A model generated the notes under the pieces. It saw only the letters and a list, made by a program, of their open reading frames with translations, made no database searches and was not told the origin of the DNA. The position numbers and the translations under genes were made by a program. From an uncultured Bacteroidales bacterium (GTDB lineage: Bacteria; Bacteroidota; Bacteroidia; Bacteroidales; Muribaculaceae), in contig CACYQB010000003.1 of NCBI GenBank assembly GCA_902776435.1, positions 1-64,000 on the forward strand: a stretch of 64,000 nt of DNA, read 5' to 3'. The first letter of the stretch is position 1; each line of letters starts with the position of its first letter. Of the stretch, positions 1-8,272 are shown one piece after another.

Positions 1-63
1 CCCCCAACAGACTTTAGCACCAACAATGACGGCTCAGCATTACCCGTCTTGATAGGAAAATAA
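1..63 (+). CDS. Possible C-terminal tail of a plus-strand protein (partial)
   Basis: Frame 1 is open from the first base to a TAA at 61-63 and would give about 20 residues ending in ALPVLIGK. The composition is ordinary protein-like and the position, convergent with the antiporter that follows, suits a gene end. Twenty codons cannot identify a family, and the open frame could be chance. I assign no function. Confidence 0.3.
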   Translation, partial: PPTDFSTNNDGSALPVLIGK

Positions 64-101
64 AGAACAATCTGTCAAAAAATTTTAGGACGAGTCAGCC
101 C

Positions 102-141
102 CCTAAAGCCTAAAACCTAAAACCTAAAACCTAAAGCCTAA
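102..141 (-). repeat. Post-stop heptamer array (TTAGGCT/TTAGGTT) after the antiporter gene
   Basis: Read on the minus strand, five tandem 7-base units start 4 bases after the antiporter stop codon: TTAGGCT, three TTAGGTT, TTAGGCT, then a partial TTAGG. The same repeat sits after the stops of clpC (3453-3485), the STN receptor (34839-34856), the tricorn-type protease (49228-49260) and rseP (58582-58616), always with TTAGG on the coding strand. Confidence 0.85.
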
Positions 142-145
142 CAAA

Positions 146-2386
146 TTACTTAAGGCGGGCAAGGCGTTTCGGGTCGCCGACGATCCACAGGATGTCGCCA
201 GTCTTGAAAGTCAGGTCGGGGGTGGGGGAGATGTAGTCGTCCTCGCCACGTTGTACAGCGACCAGCAGTGCGCCGTAATCCTCACGCAGGTGGCTGTCCT
301 CGAGTGAGACTCCCACGATGGGTGACTCCATGCCGATAGCAAAATGGATGAATCTTACGTCCTGGGCGGGAGCATCTGCATGTTCGGTCTGAGCTTCGAC
401 CAACGGCAACAGTTGTTGAATCTGCTCCTCGGTAGCGATGACACCCAGCACATCACCGGGGAAAATGCGCATGTCGCCCGACGGAACGGGATGCAGCTTG
501 CCTGCACGCTGAATGTTCACCAGGTTCACCCCATAACGTGAGCGCAGGTCCAGGTTGCGCAGCCGATCACCCACAAAGGGGCAGTCGTGTCCCACCTTCA
601 TGTAAGCCAGGTGCAGATCGCTCACGAGGTTGTTCTCGCGGCCCGTGCGGCGGTTCTCACGTTCGTTGATGTTGTTGATGAAGCGTTTCTCGATATGGGA
701 CAGACGGCTTCTGAAACGCGACGGGAAAGCTGCTACCGCCACCGCGAAAACCAGGGTAAGCAGCACCGCCGCGATGACGGCCACGGCACTGGGATAGATG
801 GCTTGCAGGATGACAGCCAGGAACAGGGATGAGAGGATAGCGCTGATTGTCAACATGACAACCATGGGAACATAAGAGACGTTACCAGATTTCTCAAGCA
901 ACTGAATCTGCTCCGAACGCTTGGCCGATGGCATGATGATGGACACAATGAACGGTCCCACAATAATCATGGTCGATGCGGCACACGCCAAACGTCCCCA
1001 CATGTTATTGCCAATGTACTTGAACAACAAGGGCATCAGGTAACTGCGGCAGACGACAATCAAGGCGATGATGACGACCGAATAGATGACAAGGCGTACC
1101 AGATAACGCGAAATAATGGATTTCCACAGCTTGTGGGTTTCGCTGCCCTCGGTCTCGTTAGCATTCTCGCTATAGCCGTTGAGCAGGCGCGTCCAGCTCT
1201 TGGGCAAGACCTTGTAGAGCGCGTTATAGCAGGGTACAGCCTGCTTGATAAAAAACGGCGTTGTGAAGGTCGTGATGACCGATACGGCAACGATGATGGG
1301 ATAGATACTCTTGTCGAGCACGCCCAGACTGGTGCCTAAGGTGGCGATGATAAACGAGAACTCGCCGATCTGCGTCAACGAGAAGCCAGACTCCATCGCC
1401 AGCTTAAGCGGCTGCCCCGTCGCCAGCATGCCGAAGGTGCCAAACACAATCATGCCCACAACCACCACGACGGCGAGCAGGGCAATGACGCTCCAGTGTT
1501 TGGTCATCACCTCGGGATTGACCATCATACCCACCGAGATGAAGAACACGGCGCCGAACAGGTCCTTGACGGGCGAGATGAGGCGCTCGATGCGCTCGGC
1601 CTCGATGGTGCCGGCCAGGATGGAACCCATGACAAAGGCACCCAGAGCGGCCGAGAAACCTGAATTCATCGAGAACAACACCATGGCGAAGCACAGGCCC
1701 ATGGCGATGATAAGCATCTGCTCGTCACTGATGTAACGCTTGAAGCGCTTAAACAGCGTGGGAATCATGAAAATGCCCACCGTAAACCACATGATAAGGA
1801 AGAACGACAACTTGAGGATACTGCCCAGCATATCCTGGCCCTTGACACTGTTATTCAGGGCAATAGAGGACAGAATCACCATCATGACGACGGCAAACAG
1901 GTCCTCGACAATGAGCACAGCAAAGGTCATAGGGACAAACCGCCGTTGACGCATGTTCAAGTCGGTCAGCGCCTTGAGGATGATGGTGGTCGAGGACATG
2001 GAAATCATGCCACCCAGGAACAGGCTGTTCACCAAGCCATAACCCAAGAACTTCCCGACGACAAAGCCCAGGCTCATCATGCCCAGGACGATAATCAATG
2101 CCGTGAGTATGGCCGAGCCTCCCACATCAATGAGCTTCTTGAAACTGAACTCCAGTCCCAGCGAGAACAGGAGAACGATGATACCGATCTGGGCCCAGAA
2201 CTCAGTATTAGCCTCGACAGCCACCGACGGCAGCAGCGTGAAGTGGGGACTGGCCAGGAAGCCGGCCACGATGTAGCCCAGCACGACGGGCTGCTTGAGC
2301 ATCTTGAAGACGACGGTTGCCACTGCACCCAGCATGAGGATGAGCGCCAAGTCACTGATAAGGCTGTTAATATCGAGTGATTCCAT
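146..2386 (-). CDS. CPA2-family cation:proton antiporter with two C-terminal RCK_C-type domains
   Basis: This 746-residue inner-membrane protein should exchange K+ or Na+ for H+ (KefB/GerN-like CPA2 family). Residues 1-390 form a many-spanning Na+/H+ exchanger domain, with typical segments such as VVLGYIVAGF near the N-terminus and a GEFSFIIA stretch. A second hydrophobic block follows at about 430-560. The last 150 residues hold two TrkA-C/RCK_C-like modules, recognised by the repeated pattern of a GV or GA strand, a VQR/IQR turn and a final GD(V/I)L strand. No NAD-binding TrkA-N domain lies between, so ligand control would be through RCK_C alone. ATG start (MESLDI). It lies 73 bp downstream of the MgtC-like gene on the same strand and is probably co-transcribed. 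Ion specificity cannot be read from the sequence. Confidence 0.9.
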   Translation of the reverse strand: MESLDINSLISDLALILMLGAVATVVFKMLKQPVVLGYIVAGFLASPHFTLLPSVAVEANTEFWAQIGIIVLLFSLGLEFSFKKLIDVGGSAILTALIIVLGMMSLGFVVGKFLGYGLVNSLFLGGMISMSSTTIILKALTDLNMRQRRFVPMTFAVLIVEDLFAVVMMVILSSIALNNSVKGQDMLGSILKLSFFLIMWFTVGIFMIPTLFKRFKRYISDEQMLIIAMGLCFAMVLFSMNSGFSAALGAFVMGSILAGTIEAERIERLISPVKDLFGAVFFISVGMMVNPEVMTKHWSVIALLAVVVVVGMIVFGTFGMLATGQPLKLAMESGFSLTQIGEFSFIIATLGTSLGVLDKSIYPIIVAVSVITTFTTPFFIKQAVPCYNALYKVLPKSWTRLLNGYSENANETEGSETHKLWKSIISRYLVRLVIYSVVIIALIVVCRSYLMPLLFKYIGNNMWGRLACAASTMIIVGPFIVSIIMPSAKRSEQIQLLEKSGNVSYVPMVVMLTISAILSSLFLAVILQAIYPSAVAVIAAVLLTLVFAVAVAAFPSRFRSRLSHIEKRFINNINERENRRTGRENNLVSDLHLAYMKVGHDCPFVGDRLRNLDLRSRYGVNLVNIQRAGKLHPVPSGDMRIFPGDVLGVIATEEQIQQLLPLVEAQTEHADAPAQDVRFIHFAIGMESPIVGVSLEDSHLREDYGALLVAVQRGEDDYISPTPDLTFKTGDILWIVGDPKRLARLK

Positions 2387-2430
2387 AAGTTGGTCTTGAG
2401 TTTTTGGATTGATGTGGTAAGGTTAGTGTG

Positions 2431-2451
2431 TGCCGTGGCTCTGTCACGGCA
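2431..2451 (-). terminator. Intergenic hairpin between the MgtC-like and antiporter genes
   Basis: A perfect 7-bp inverted repeat (TGCCGTG / CACGGCA) with a 7-base loop lies just after the MgtC-like stop codon. There is no U-run on the minus strand, so it is more likely an mRNA processing or partial attenuation structure than a strong intrinsic terminator. Confidence 0.4.
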
Positions 2452-2459
2452 ATGCCGAG

Positions 2460-3176
2460 CTACATGTTCATCTCGTTGGTGATGGTGATGGACATGGGGT
2501 CGCCCTGTTGTTTGATCTTCTGGAACAATTCAGGGACATTGACTTGGCTCGTGCTACGCACCATGAAGTTAACAATAGTAAAACCCTCCTCGTAGTCAAA
2601 CTTCATGAACTCGTCACTGATGTGGACATTGTTGCTGGTGATCGTGTCGCGCAGAGGTTGGATATCGGCAAGGATGCCATGCATCTTGACACGTATTATC
2701 TTGGTCTCCCACAGGAAGTTGTGACGCACCTCGATGCGCTCAATATTGACAAGGATGAAGATGATGAGCAGGGTAGTGATGATGCTGATCAGGTACATAC
2801 CCGCACCCACGGCCAGTCCGATACAGGCGGTCATCCAGATACCAGCCGCCGTAGTAAGACCGCGCACCGAGCCCTTCATCTGGATAATGGCACCAGCGCC
2901 CAAGAAGCCGACGCCACTCACCACCTGAGCCGCGATGCGTCCCGGGTCACCATTCTTGAGGCCCAAATACACCTGAGGGATGTAAATCGAGATGAGCATG
3001 GCCAGAGTGGCGCCCATCGAGATGAGGGCGAACGTACGCAGACCGGCAATCTGCCCCTTGCGGCGTCGTTCAAAGCCGATGGTGGCGCCTAACACAAGGC
3101 TGAGCAGCAATTTAACCACCGCGCCAGTGAGGGTGACATCAGGATTGATAATGTCGTTGTAAATATTCTGTAACAT
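2460..3176 (-). CDS. MgtC/SapB family membrane protein
   Basis: This 238-residue protein has about five hydrophobic segments in its first 150 residues and a soluble ACT-like C-terminal part (155-238). The family signature GFERRRKG is at 34-41, followed by AGLRTFAL, as in MgtC/SapB proteins. The family is known for membrane proteins linked to Mg2+ limitation and to modulation of ATP synthase or K+ balance rather than direct Mg2+ transport. The gene is first in a likely two-gene operon with the CPA2 antiporter, which suggests a joint role in ion or pH homeostasis (inference). A good promoter precedes it at 3203-3232. Confidence 0.88.
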   Translation of the reverse strand: MLQNIYNDIINPDVTLTGAVVKLLLSLVLGATIGFERRRKGQIAGLRTFALISMGATLAMLISIYIPQVYLGLKNGDPGRIAAQVVSGVGFLGAGAIIQMKGSVRGLTTAAGIWMTACIGLAVGAGMYLISIITTLLIIFILVNIERIEVRHNFLWETKIIRVKMHGILADIQPLRDTITSNNVHISDEFMKFDYEEGFTIVNFMVRSTSQVNVPELFQKIKQQGDPMSITITNEMNM

Positions 3177-3202
3177 AGCGAATCACATGTTATTGCAATT
3201 CG

Positions 3203-3232
3203 CAAAATTAACAAAAAACCTACACACCCACA
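3203..3232 (-). promoter_or_regulatory. Bacteroidetes-type promoter of the MgtC-like gene
   Basis: On the minus strand, TTG (plus 3230-3232) is followed after 19 bases by TAATTTTG (plus 3203-3210), matching the sigma-ABfr consensus TTTG-N19-21-TAnnTTTG. The start codon lies about 27 bases downstream of the -7 box. Confidence 0.65.
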
Positions 3233-3331
3233 ACACCACACCCCACAATCTCACACAAACCCGCTAAGTTTTGTCAAACAACAATCACAACTTAGTTTCA
3301 CAACGTGAACAACCATTCTTCATAATAAAAA

Positions 3332-3383
3332 CAAGAAATACAAGAAACACAATCTGTTGACAATCAACTTCTTGTATTTCTTG
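3332..3383. repeat. 15-bp perfect inverted repeat built from 9-base direct repeats
   Basis: CAAGAAATACAAGAA (3332-3346) and its exact reverse complement (3369-3383) flank a 22-base loop. Each arm is made of tandem 9-mers (CAAGAAATA CAAGAAACA on the left; TTCTTGTAT TTCTTGCAC TTCTTGTCT on the right, running past the stem). It may be a strong mRNA hairpin downstream of clpC. Confidence 0.75.
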
Positions 3384-3452
3384 CACTTCTTGTCTTCATT
3401 TTATGGAACGCGGATGCATCTGTTGTGTTGTGGCGTTACACCAATGGCCCCA

Positions 3453-3485
3453 CCTAAAGCCTAACACCTAACACCTAAAGCCTAA
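3453..3485 (-). repeat. Post-stop heptamer array overlapping the clpC stop codon
   Basis: On the minus strand the units are TTAGGCT, TTAGGTG, TTAGGTG, TTAGGCT, TTAGG. The clpC stop codon TAG (plus 3482-3484) is bases 2-4 of the first unit, so the array begins inside the stop. Confidence 0.85.
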
Positions 3486-5638
3486 TTATGACTGATGCTG
3501 GTGGTGATTTTGCCGTCCTGGACATCGATGACTATGGTGTCGCCGGCAGCGGCCTCCTCGCGCAGGAGCATCTCGCTCAACGGATCCTCGATCTCGCTCT
3601 GGATGGCGCGCTTCAATGGGCGGGCACCATACTGGATGTCAAAGCCATGGTCCGCTACCAGGTTCTTGGCTGCATCGGTTATTTCCAGCTTCAAGCCATT
3701 CTCTTCCACACGTTTGTAGAAGGTAGCCAGTTCGATATCGACAATCTTGAGGATGCAGTCGTGGTTGAGTGAGCCGAAGGTCACAATGTCGTCAACGCGG
3801 TTCAGGAACTCGGGGGAGAACTTGCGGTTCAAGGCCTTGCGGATGACAGAGTCGCTGCGCTCTTTGGTCAATTCGTTCGTGTTGAAGCCCACACCAGCGC
3901 CAAAGTCCTTCAGTTCTCTGGTACCGATGTTGCTGGTCATGATGATGATGGTATTCTTGAAATCGACCTTACGGCCCAAACCATCGGTCAGGCTGCCCTC
4001 ATCAAGCACCTGCAACATCATGTTGAACACGTCGGGATGGGCTTTCTCGATCTCGTCGAGCAGCACCACGCTATAGGGGTGACGGCGCACCTTCTCCGTC
4101 AACTGGCCGCCCTCCTCGTAGCCCACATAGCCCGGAGGCGCACCCACGAGCCTGGAGACGTTGAATTTCTCCATATACTCGCTCATATCGACACGGATGA
4201 GCGCGTCGGACGAGTTAAAGAGGAATTCAGCCAATTTCTTAGCCAGCAACGTTTTGCCGACACCTGTCGGACCGAGGAACATAAATGAGCCGATGGGACG
4301 CTTGGGATCACGCAGGCCCGCCCGGTTGCGGCGGATGCTGCGTGCAATCTTGTCAATGGCTTCGTCCTGTCCGATGACCTGCTTCTTGAGTTCGTCGGTC
4401 ATGCCCAGTAGGCGGATGCCCTCACTCTGGGCGATGCGTTGGGCAGGCACACCGGTCATCATGGCGACGACCTCGGCAATGTGCTGCTCATTCACAGTCA
4501 CACGGCGACTGTCAAGTTCCTGCTCCCAGCGCTCTTTGGCCTCGGCCAACTGTTCCTTGAGTTTCTCCTGCTGGTCACGGTAATTGGCTGCACTCTCAAA
4601 GTTCTGGGCCTGAACGGCCTTGAATTTGTTATCTTGGGCCTCAGCGATGCGGGCCTCCAGGTCTTCGATTTCCTTGGGGGTATCAACCTTAGTGATATGT
4701 ACACGCGAGCCTGCTTCGTCCATGGCATCGATGGCTTTGTCGGGGAAAAAACGGTCGCTGATGTAACGGTCGGTCAGCATGACGCAGGCACGCAGGGCCT
4801 CGTCGGTATAATTCACGCCGTGGTGCTTCTCGTACATCTCCTTGATGTTGTGCAGGATTTCAAGAGTCTGCTCGGGAGTCGTGGGCTCAACTAGAACCTT
4901 CTGGAAACGGCGCTCCAGAGCCCCGTCTTTCTCAATGCTCTTGCGGTATTCATCGAGAGTGGTGGCACCGATGCACTGGAACTCACCGCGTGCCAGCGCC
5001 GGCTTGAGCAGGTTGGCGGCATCCATCGAACCGCTGGCATTGCCCGCGCCCACGATGTTGTGGATCTCGTCGATGAACATGATAACGTTCTTGTTGGCAC
5101 TCACTTCGTCGATGACGGCTTTGAGACGCTCCTCAAATTGGCCACGATACTTGGTGCCGGCCACGATAGCAGCCATATCGAGCGAGATGATACGTTTGTC
5201 GAGTAGGGTGCGTGCCACCTTGCGCTCCACAATGCGCTTGGCCAGTCCTTCAATGATGGCGCTCTTACCCACACCGGGCTCACCTATCATCACGGGGTTG
5301 TTCTTCTTGCGGCGGCTCAGGATCTGGGCCAGTCGCTCGATTTCCACCTCACGGCCCACAACAGGGTCAAGGCGACCTTCGGCGGCCTCACGGGTGATGT
5401 CCTTGCCATATTTATCGATAACGGGAGTGGCAGAATTGTCACCCCGACTGACATTTCGTCGCTGTCGTGTCTCACGGTAGGACGGATTGTCGCTGCCCGG
5501 GTCGCCAGAGTAGCCTCCGCCGCCAGGCAAATCGTTGTCCTCGTCGTCTTCCTCATCAGGAAAGTCCGCACCCGCACGGGGCACGGAAATGTCCTGTTTC
5601 CAGTACTTTTCTTGCATCTGGTGCTGGTTATGTATCAT
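3482..5638 (-). CDS. clpC: ClpC-type Hsp100 ATPase lacking the Clp_N domain
   Basis: This is an AAA+ unfoldase that feeds substrates to ClpP. With the ATG at 5638 it has 718 residues; this start is preceded by an AGGAAAA ribosome-binding stretch, whereas the frame upstream opens only with TTG. AAA1 has Walker [10 protein letters not shown] at 119-127 and the IDEIHN Walker B. A coiled-coil middle domain follows ([11 protein letters not shown]...), then AAA2 with GPTGVGKT and [10 protein letters not shown] ClpP-docking loop is present (GAGVGFN). Usual Bacteroidales ClpC is about 840 residues with a double Clp_N repeat at the front. Here that region is replaced by about 80 acidic, Gly-rich residues ([13 protein letters not shown]), and no Clp_N frame exists upstream. 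Substrate or adaptor recognition must therefore differ. Confidence 0.9.
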   Translation of the reverse strand: MIHNQHQMQEKYWKQDISVPRAGADFPDEEDDEDNDLPGGGGYSGDPGSDNPSYRETRQRRNVSRGDNSATPVIDKYGKDITREAAEGRLDPVVGREVEIERLAQILSRRKKNNPVMIGEPGVGKSAIIEGLAKRIVERKVARTLLDKRIISLDMAAIVAGTKYRGQFEERLKAVIDEVSANKNVIMFIDEIHNIVGAGNASGSMDAANLLKPALARGEFQCIGATTLDEYRKSIEKDGALERRFQKVLVEPTTPEQTLEILHNIKEMYEKHHGVNYTDEALRACVMLTDRYISDRFFPDKAIDAMDEAGSRVHITKVDTPKEIEDLEARIAEAQDNKFKAVQAQNFESAANYRDQQEKLKEQLAEAKERWEQELDSRRVTVNEQHIAEVVAMMTGVPAQRIAQSEGIRLLGMTDELKKQVIGQDEAIDKIARSIRRNRAGLRDPKRPIGSFMFLGPTGVGKTLLAKKLAEFLFNSSDALIRVDMSEYMEKFNVSRLVGAPPGYVGYEEGGQLTEKVRRHPYSVVLLDEIEKAHPDVFNMMLQVLDEGSLTDGLGRKVDFKNTIIIMTSNIGTRELKDFGAGVGFNTNELTKERSDSVIRKALNRKFSPEFLNRVDDIVTFGSLNHDCILKIVDIELATFYKRVEENGLKLEITDAAKNLVADHGFDIQYGARPLKRAIQSEIEDPLSEMLLREEAAAGDTIVIDVQDGKITTSISHN

Positions 5639-5722
5639 GCTTAATATTTTCCTTTCTTGTTGTTGTGTTAAAATCTCATTGCCTTTTAACAAGCAAACAC
5701 CGTGCCAGCGTATTAAAAAACC

Positions 5723-5779
5723 ACGAATTACGCAAATTCAACTAATTTTCAGACAATTAGTATAATCAGCGTAATTCGT
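5723..5779. repeat. 11-bp inverted repeat (ACGAATTACGC) with nested hairpin
   Basis: ACGAATTACGC (5723-5733) is exactly complementary to GCGTAATTCGT (5769-5779). Inside lies a second stem, CTAATT (5742-5747) with AATTAG (5755-5760). It separates the endonuclease stop codon from the clpC leader. It may end the upstream operon, although no clear U-run follows. A related sequence (GCGTAAATTCGTAATAATT) occurs at 49319-49337. Confidence 0.6.
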
Positions 5780-5795
5780 AGTTTAAAACCTATTA

Positions 5796-7616
5796 TCAGT
5801 TGCCACTGAGCAGCAGGTCGATGAGTGCTGTCACGTCAGCAATGGTGATTTCGCCGTCATGACTGACATCAGCAGTGTCCATATCAAGATCTTCAACCGT
5901 TGAAGTCAACAGGTAGTCAATGAGAGCCGTAACATCGTTGATGGAAACCTCACCATCACCATTCACGTCACCGACGAGAGGCTCGTCGCCACTGCCAGTT
6001 AACGTAACATACTCGATATTGGACCAGTCGCTCTGAGTGCCATCGGTATAGATGGCTTTGACATAGTACTCATAAATACCACCAGCTAAGGCTTTTACAG
6101 TATAATGATCGGCATCGATGCCGCTCACTACGCGCCAGGTGTTATCACCCTCCTCGACAACGGCACGGCGGGGAGGCACAGCCGTGAGGTCACCATTATA
6201 GATGCTCACATTATATATATAAAAGCGTTTCTTGGCGGCGGTCATGGACAGTCTGACGTTGCTGGCATTGCAACCAGTAAGCACAACTGTGTAATCAGTG
6301 GGCGTATCGCTGAGAGTAATAGTCTGGCTGACATCCCCACACGAAACAATGACTGAACTGCCATCGCTACTACCACTGGATGAAATCCAATTCTTGGCAT
6401 TGAAGACAACGGTCACAGTAGTGTCGAGTTCCAAGTTGGGTGTTACCAAATAGCCTGCAACATTCTCTGTGCCAATTTTGAGACTCTGGTTGGCAGCAGG
6501 AAAGACCTTAAAGCCTGTCCATCCGGGATTGTCAGTATATTCATCAAGACTTGAGGAAATGTCTTTATTTCCATCGGATGTAGCCTTTACATTCGAGAAA
6601 TTATCTGTCATCAGCAGGGTGGCGATTTCTTCGCCAGGAGCAGCAATGCGGTTCACCTTGAGGGTGTAGCTCGACACGTTATCCACTGCGGTCCAGTCGG
6701 CGCGGAAGGCGGTAGCCTCGACGGCTGTCGTGTCAACAGGTTGCATGACAGGCACATCCTTATCGAATGGATCATCAGGAATCTCCTGACCTGTCCATGC
6801 CGTGTGTTGCTTAGTGCCCCAGATGTACTCGGCGAGTTCGGGGTGATCAACAAAGGGGTTGCGGTTGCCTTGCTCGACATATACGCCCTCGTTACGGTTC
6901 AACTCTTTCTGGCTCACGGGGTCAGCACGGTGCCACTCCATGAGTAATTGTAACGACCAATCCGAGAACGCTTTGTAACCGTTCTTCCCATAGTCCAACT
7001 GGCCACAACCTGGCCACGTTCCTACCACGCTCTTGTAGCAGGTTACCATATAGAAGTAGATACGTGCAAAATCGCCCTTGTACTCGTCGTCAGGCTCAAA
7101 CACGGTCTCAGTGCAACCATTGTAGGTGCTGGTACCCAATTTGCCCAGCATCGTCACACCCAATTCATCGTTGGTATAGGTTTGGCCACCAGCGCACACG
7201 CCATACGGGTTATTACTGCGACGCTGGTTCACAAAGGCATCGGTAGGGATGAGCATCGTCAGGTCGGTGTACATGGGATCCACTTCTCCACCGAACCAAC
7301 TCTTGGGGAACGAGTGCTCTCGGTTAAGACCTTCTCCAACGTAAGACGCTCCAGCCACATGAGCTGAGGCGTTGTTGTACTTGCAGGTGGAGTACATGTC
7401 GATATAATAGCCGTCACTGCCCAAGTCGGTGACATCATAGGCTGTCCACATATAATTGTAAGACAACTTGGTGTGGGTGTAGATGATACCCTCAAGGGCC
7501 GTCATCAAGGCCTCGTCTTGCTTGCCGATGGCATTGGTGTAATATCCGCTTGGAATCTCAGCCCAAGCGGCCAAGCCCATAAACAAGGCGATGAGTGGAG
7601 TTAAAATCTTCTTCAT
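5796..7616 (-). CDS. Secreted endonuclease I family protein with C-terminal dockerin-like repeats
   Basis: This 606-residue protein begins with a signal peptide (about 1-19, ending AAWA). Residues 20-270 are an endonuclease I (EndA/NucM, PF04231) domain with the hallmark NREHSFPKSW at 98-107, which carries the catalytic His, and the downstream DLTMLIPTD and QRRSNNPYG segments. Residues 300-540 look like Ig/FN3-type beta modules. The end (545-606) has two dockerin type I-like units, DVNGDGEVSINDVTALIDYLL and a DVSHDGEITIADVTALIDLLL-type repeat, each with a Ca2+-loop pattern. Expected role: hydrolysis of extracellular DNA or RNA at the surface for nutrients. It is last in the lptF/G-ribBA-HD run (13 bp after the HD gene). 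The giant LRR protein at 49398-55259 has the same C-terminal module. Confidence 0.88.
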   Translation of the reverse strand: MKKILTPLIALFMGLAAWAEIPSGYYTNAIGKQDEALMTALEGIIYTHTKLSYNYMWTAYDVTDLGSDGYYIDMYSTCKYNNASAHVAGASYVGEGLNREHSFPKSWFGGEVDPMYTDLTMLIPTDAFVNQRRSNNPYGVCAGGQTYTNDELGVTMLGKLGTSTYNGCTETVFEPDDEYKGDFARIYFYMVTCYKSVVGTWPGCGQLDYGKNGYKAFSDWSLQLLMEWHRADPVSQKELNRNEGVYVEQGNRNPFVDHPELAEYIWGTKQHTAWTGQEIPDDPFDKDVPVMQPVDTTAVEATAFRADWTAVDNVSSYTLKVNRIAAPGEEIATLLMTDNFSNVKATSDGNKDISSSLDEYTDNPGWTGFKVFPAANQSLKIGTENVAGYLVTPNLELDTTVTVVFNAKNWISSSGSSDGSSVIVSCGDVSQTITLSDTPTDYTVVLTGCNASNVRLSMTAAKKRFYIYNVSIYNGDLTAVPPRRAVVEEGDNTWRVVSGIDADHYTVKALAGGIYEYYVKAIYTDGTQSDWSNIEYVTLTGSGDEPLVGDVNGDGEVSINDVTALIDYLLTSTVEDLDMDTADVSHDGEITIADVTALIDLLLSGN

Positions 7617-7629
7617 GTGTTATTCGTTT

Positions 7630-8262
7630 TTATTGGTTGTTCAGTGAATCGTATATGTGATTAAACAGTTGTCTGAATCGAGGTTCATCAGCAAGGAGTT
7701 GGCGAAACTCCTCGAGCCTGCGGGCATTTGCGCTTTGTGGAATCCATAGTTTGAGGTAACCTCCGTAGTCATATTTCTCTCGCATGTGCTCCATCAGACG
7801 GCGGTATTGGCCGTCACGGTCTAGTCCTGGCTCATGCTTCATGCCATATTGCAGGGCTCTGCGCACAATGGTTTCACCGTCGATGATACGGTCGGCCTCG
7901 GCGACAATGCGGCCATAGATGGTGCGGGGCTCATGGTCACTGGAGGCTCGATGGTCTTCGGCAGCATCTGCAATGAGGTTGATTTCATCATCGCTGAACC
8001 ACTGGAGTAGGCGCTTGTCTTCGCGAATGATGCGGGCACTGTCGGCGTGGTGATGCTCTCGGCCATTTATCAGGCCCAGGTCATGGTAAGCTGCCGCAAC
8101 GAGCAGAATGCAGCGGTCCACTTCAGGGTAGTATTCCGCCAGTTGCAAGGCTTGGTCAATCACTGTCAGGACATGATCCCTGCTGTGGCCAGCGTCAAAG
8201 TCATCATAGCGCGGAACAATTTCCCGCTCCACAAACTGCCGTATTTCAGTGAGATCTCTCAT
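7630..8262 (-). CDS. HD-domain metal-dependent phosphohydrolase
   Basis: This 210-residue cytoplasmic protein has the HD superfamily arrangement: H26/H30 (HSRDH), the HD pair at 60-61 (AAYHDLGL), HHH at 70-72 and an Asp in AEADRIID near 124. Such proteins hydrolyse phosphate esters of nucleotides or small metabolites with bound divalent metals. The substrate is not predictable. It starts 10 bp after ribBA and ends 13 bp before the endonuclease gene. A flavin-linked phosphatase is conceivable but is inference from position only. Confidence 0.82.
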   Translation of the reverse strand: MRDLTEIRQFVEREIVPRYDDFDAGHSRDHVLTVIDQALQLAEYYPEVDRCILLVAAAYHDLGLINGREHHHADSARIIREDKRLLQWFSDDEINLIADAAEDHRASSDHEPRTIYGRIVAEADRIIDGETIVRRALQYGMKHEPGLDRDGQYRRLMEHMREKYDYGGYLKLWIPQSANARRLEEFRQLLADEPRFRQLFNHIYDSLNNQ

Positions 8263-8272
8263 CGTTCGCGCT

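Larger units (their letters stand above)
3177..3481. other. 305-bp intergenic region between clpC end and MgtC-like start
   Basis: From right to left it contains the clpC post-stop heptamer array, a 15-bp perfect inverted repeat (3332-3383), an A/C-rich stretch and the MgtC-like promoter. No reading frame in it is convincing. Confidence 0.6.

Noticed and set aside
102-141. Telomere or assembly artefact as an explanation for CCTAAA repeats
   Set aside because: The same repeat recurs at internal gene ends across the window in fixed orientation with flanking unique sequence.
5639-5692. TTG start giving ClpC 18 more residues
   Set aside because: The ATG at 5638 has a purine-rich AGGAAAA leader. 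The extra residues do not resemble Clp_N and do not restore the missing domain.
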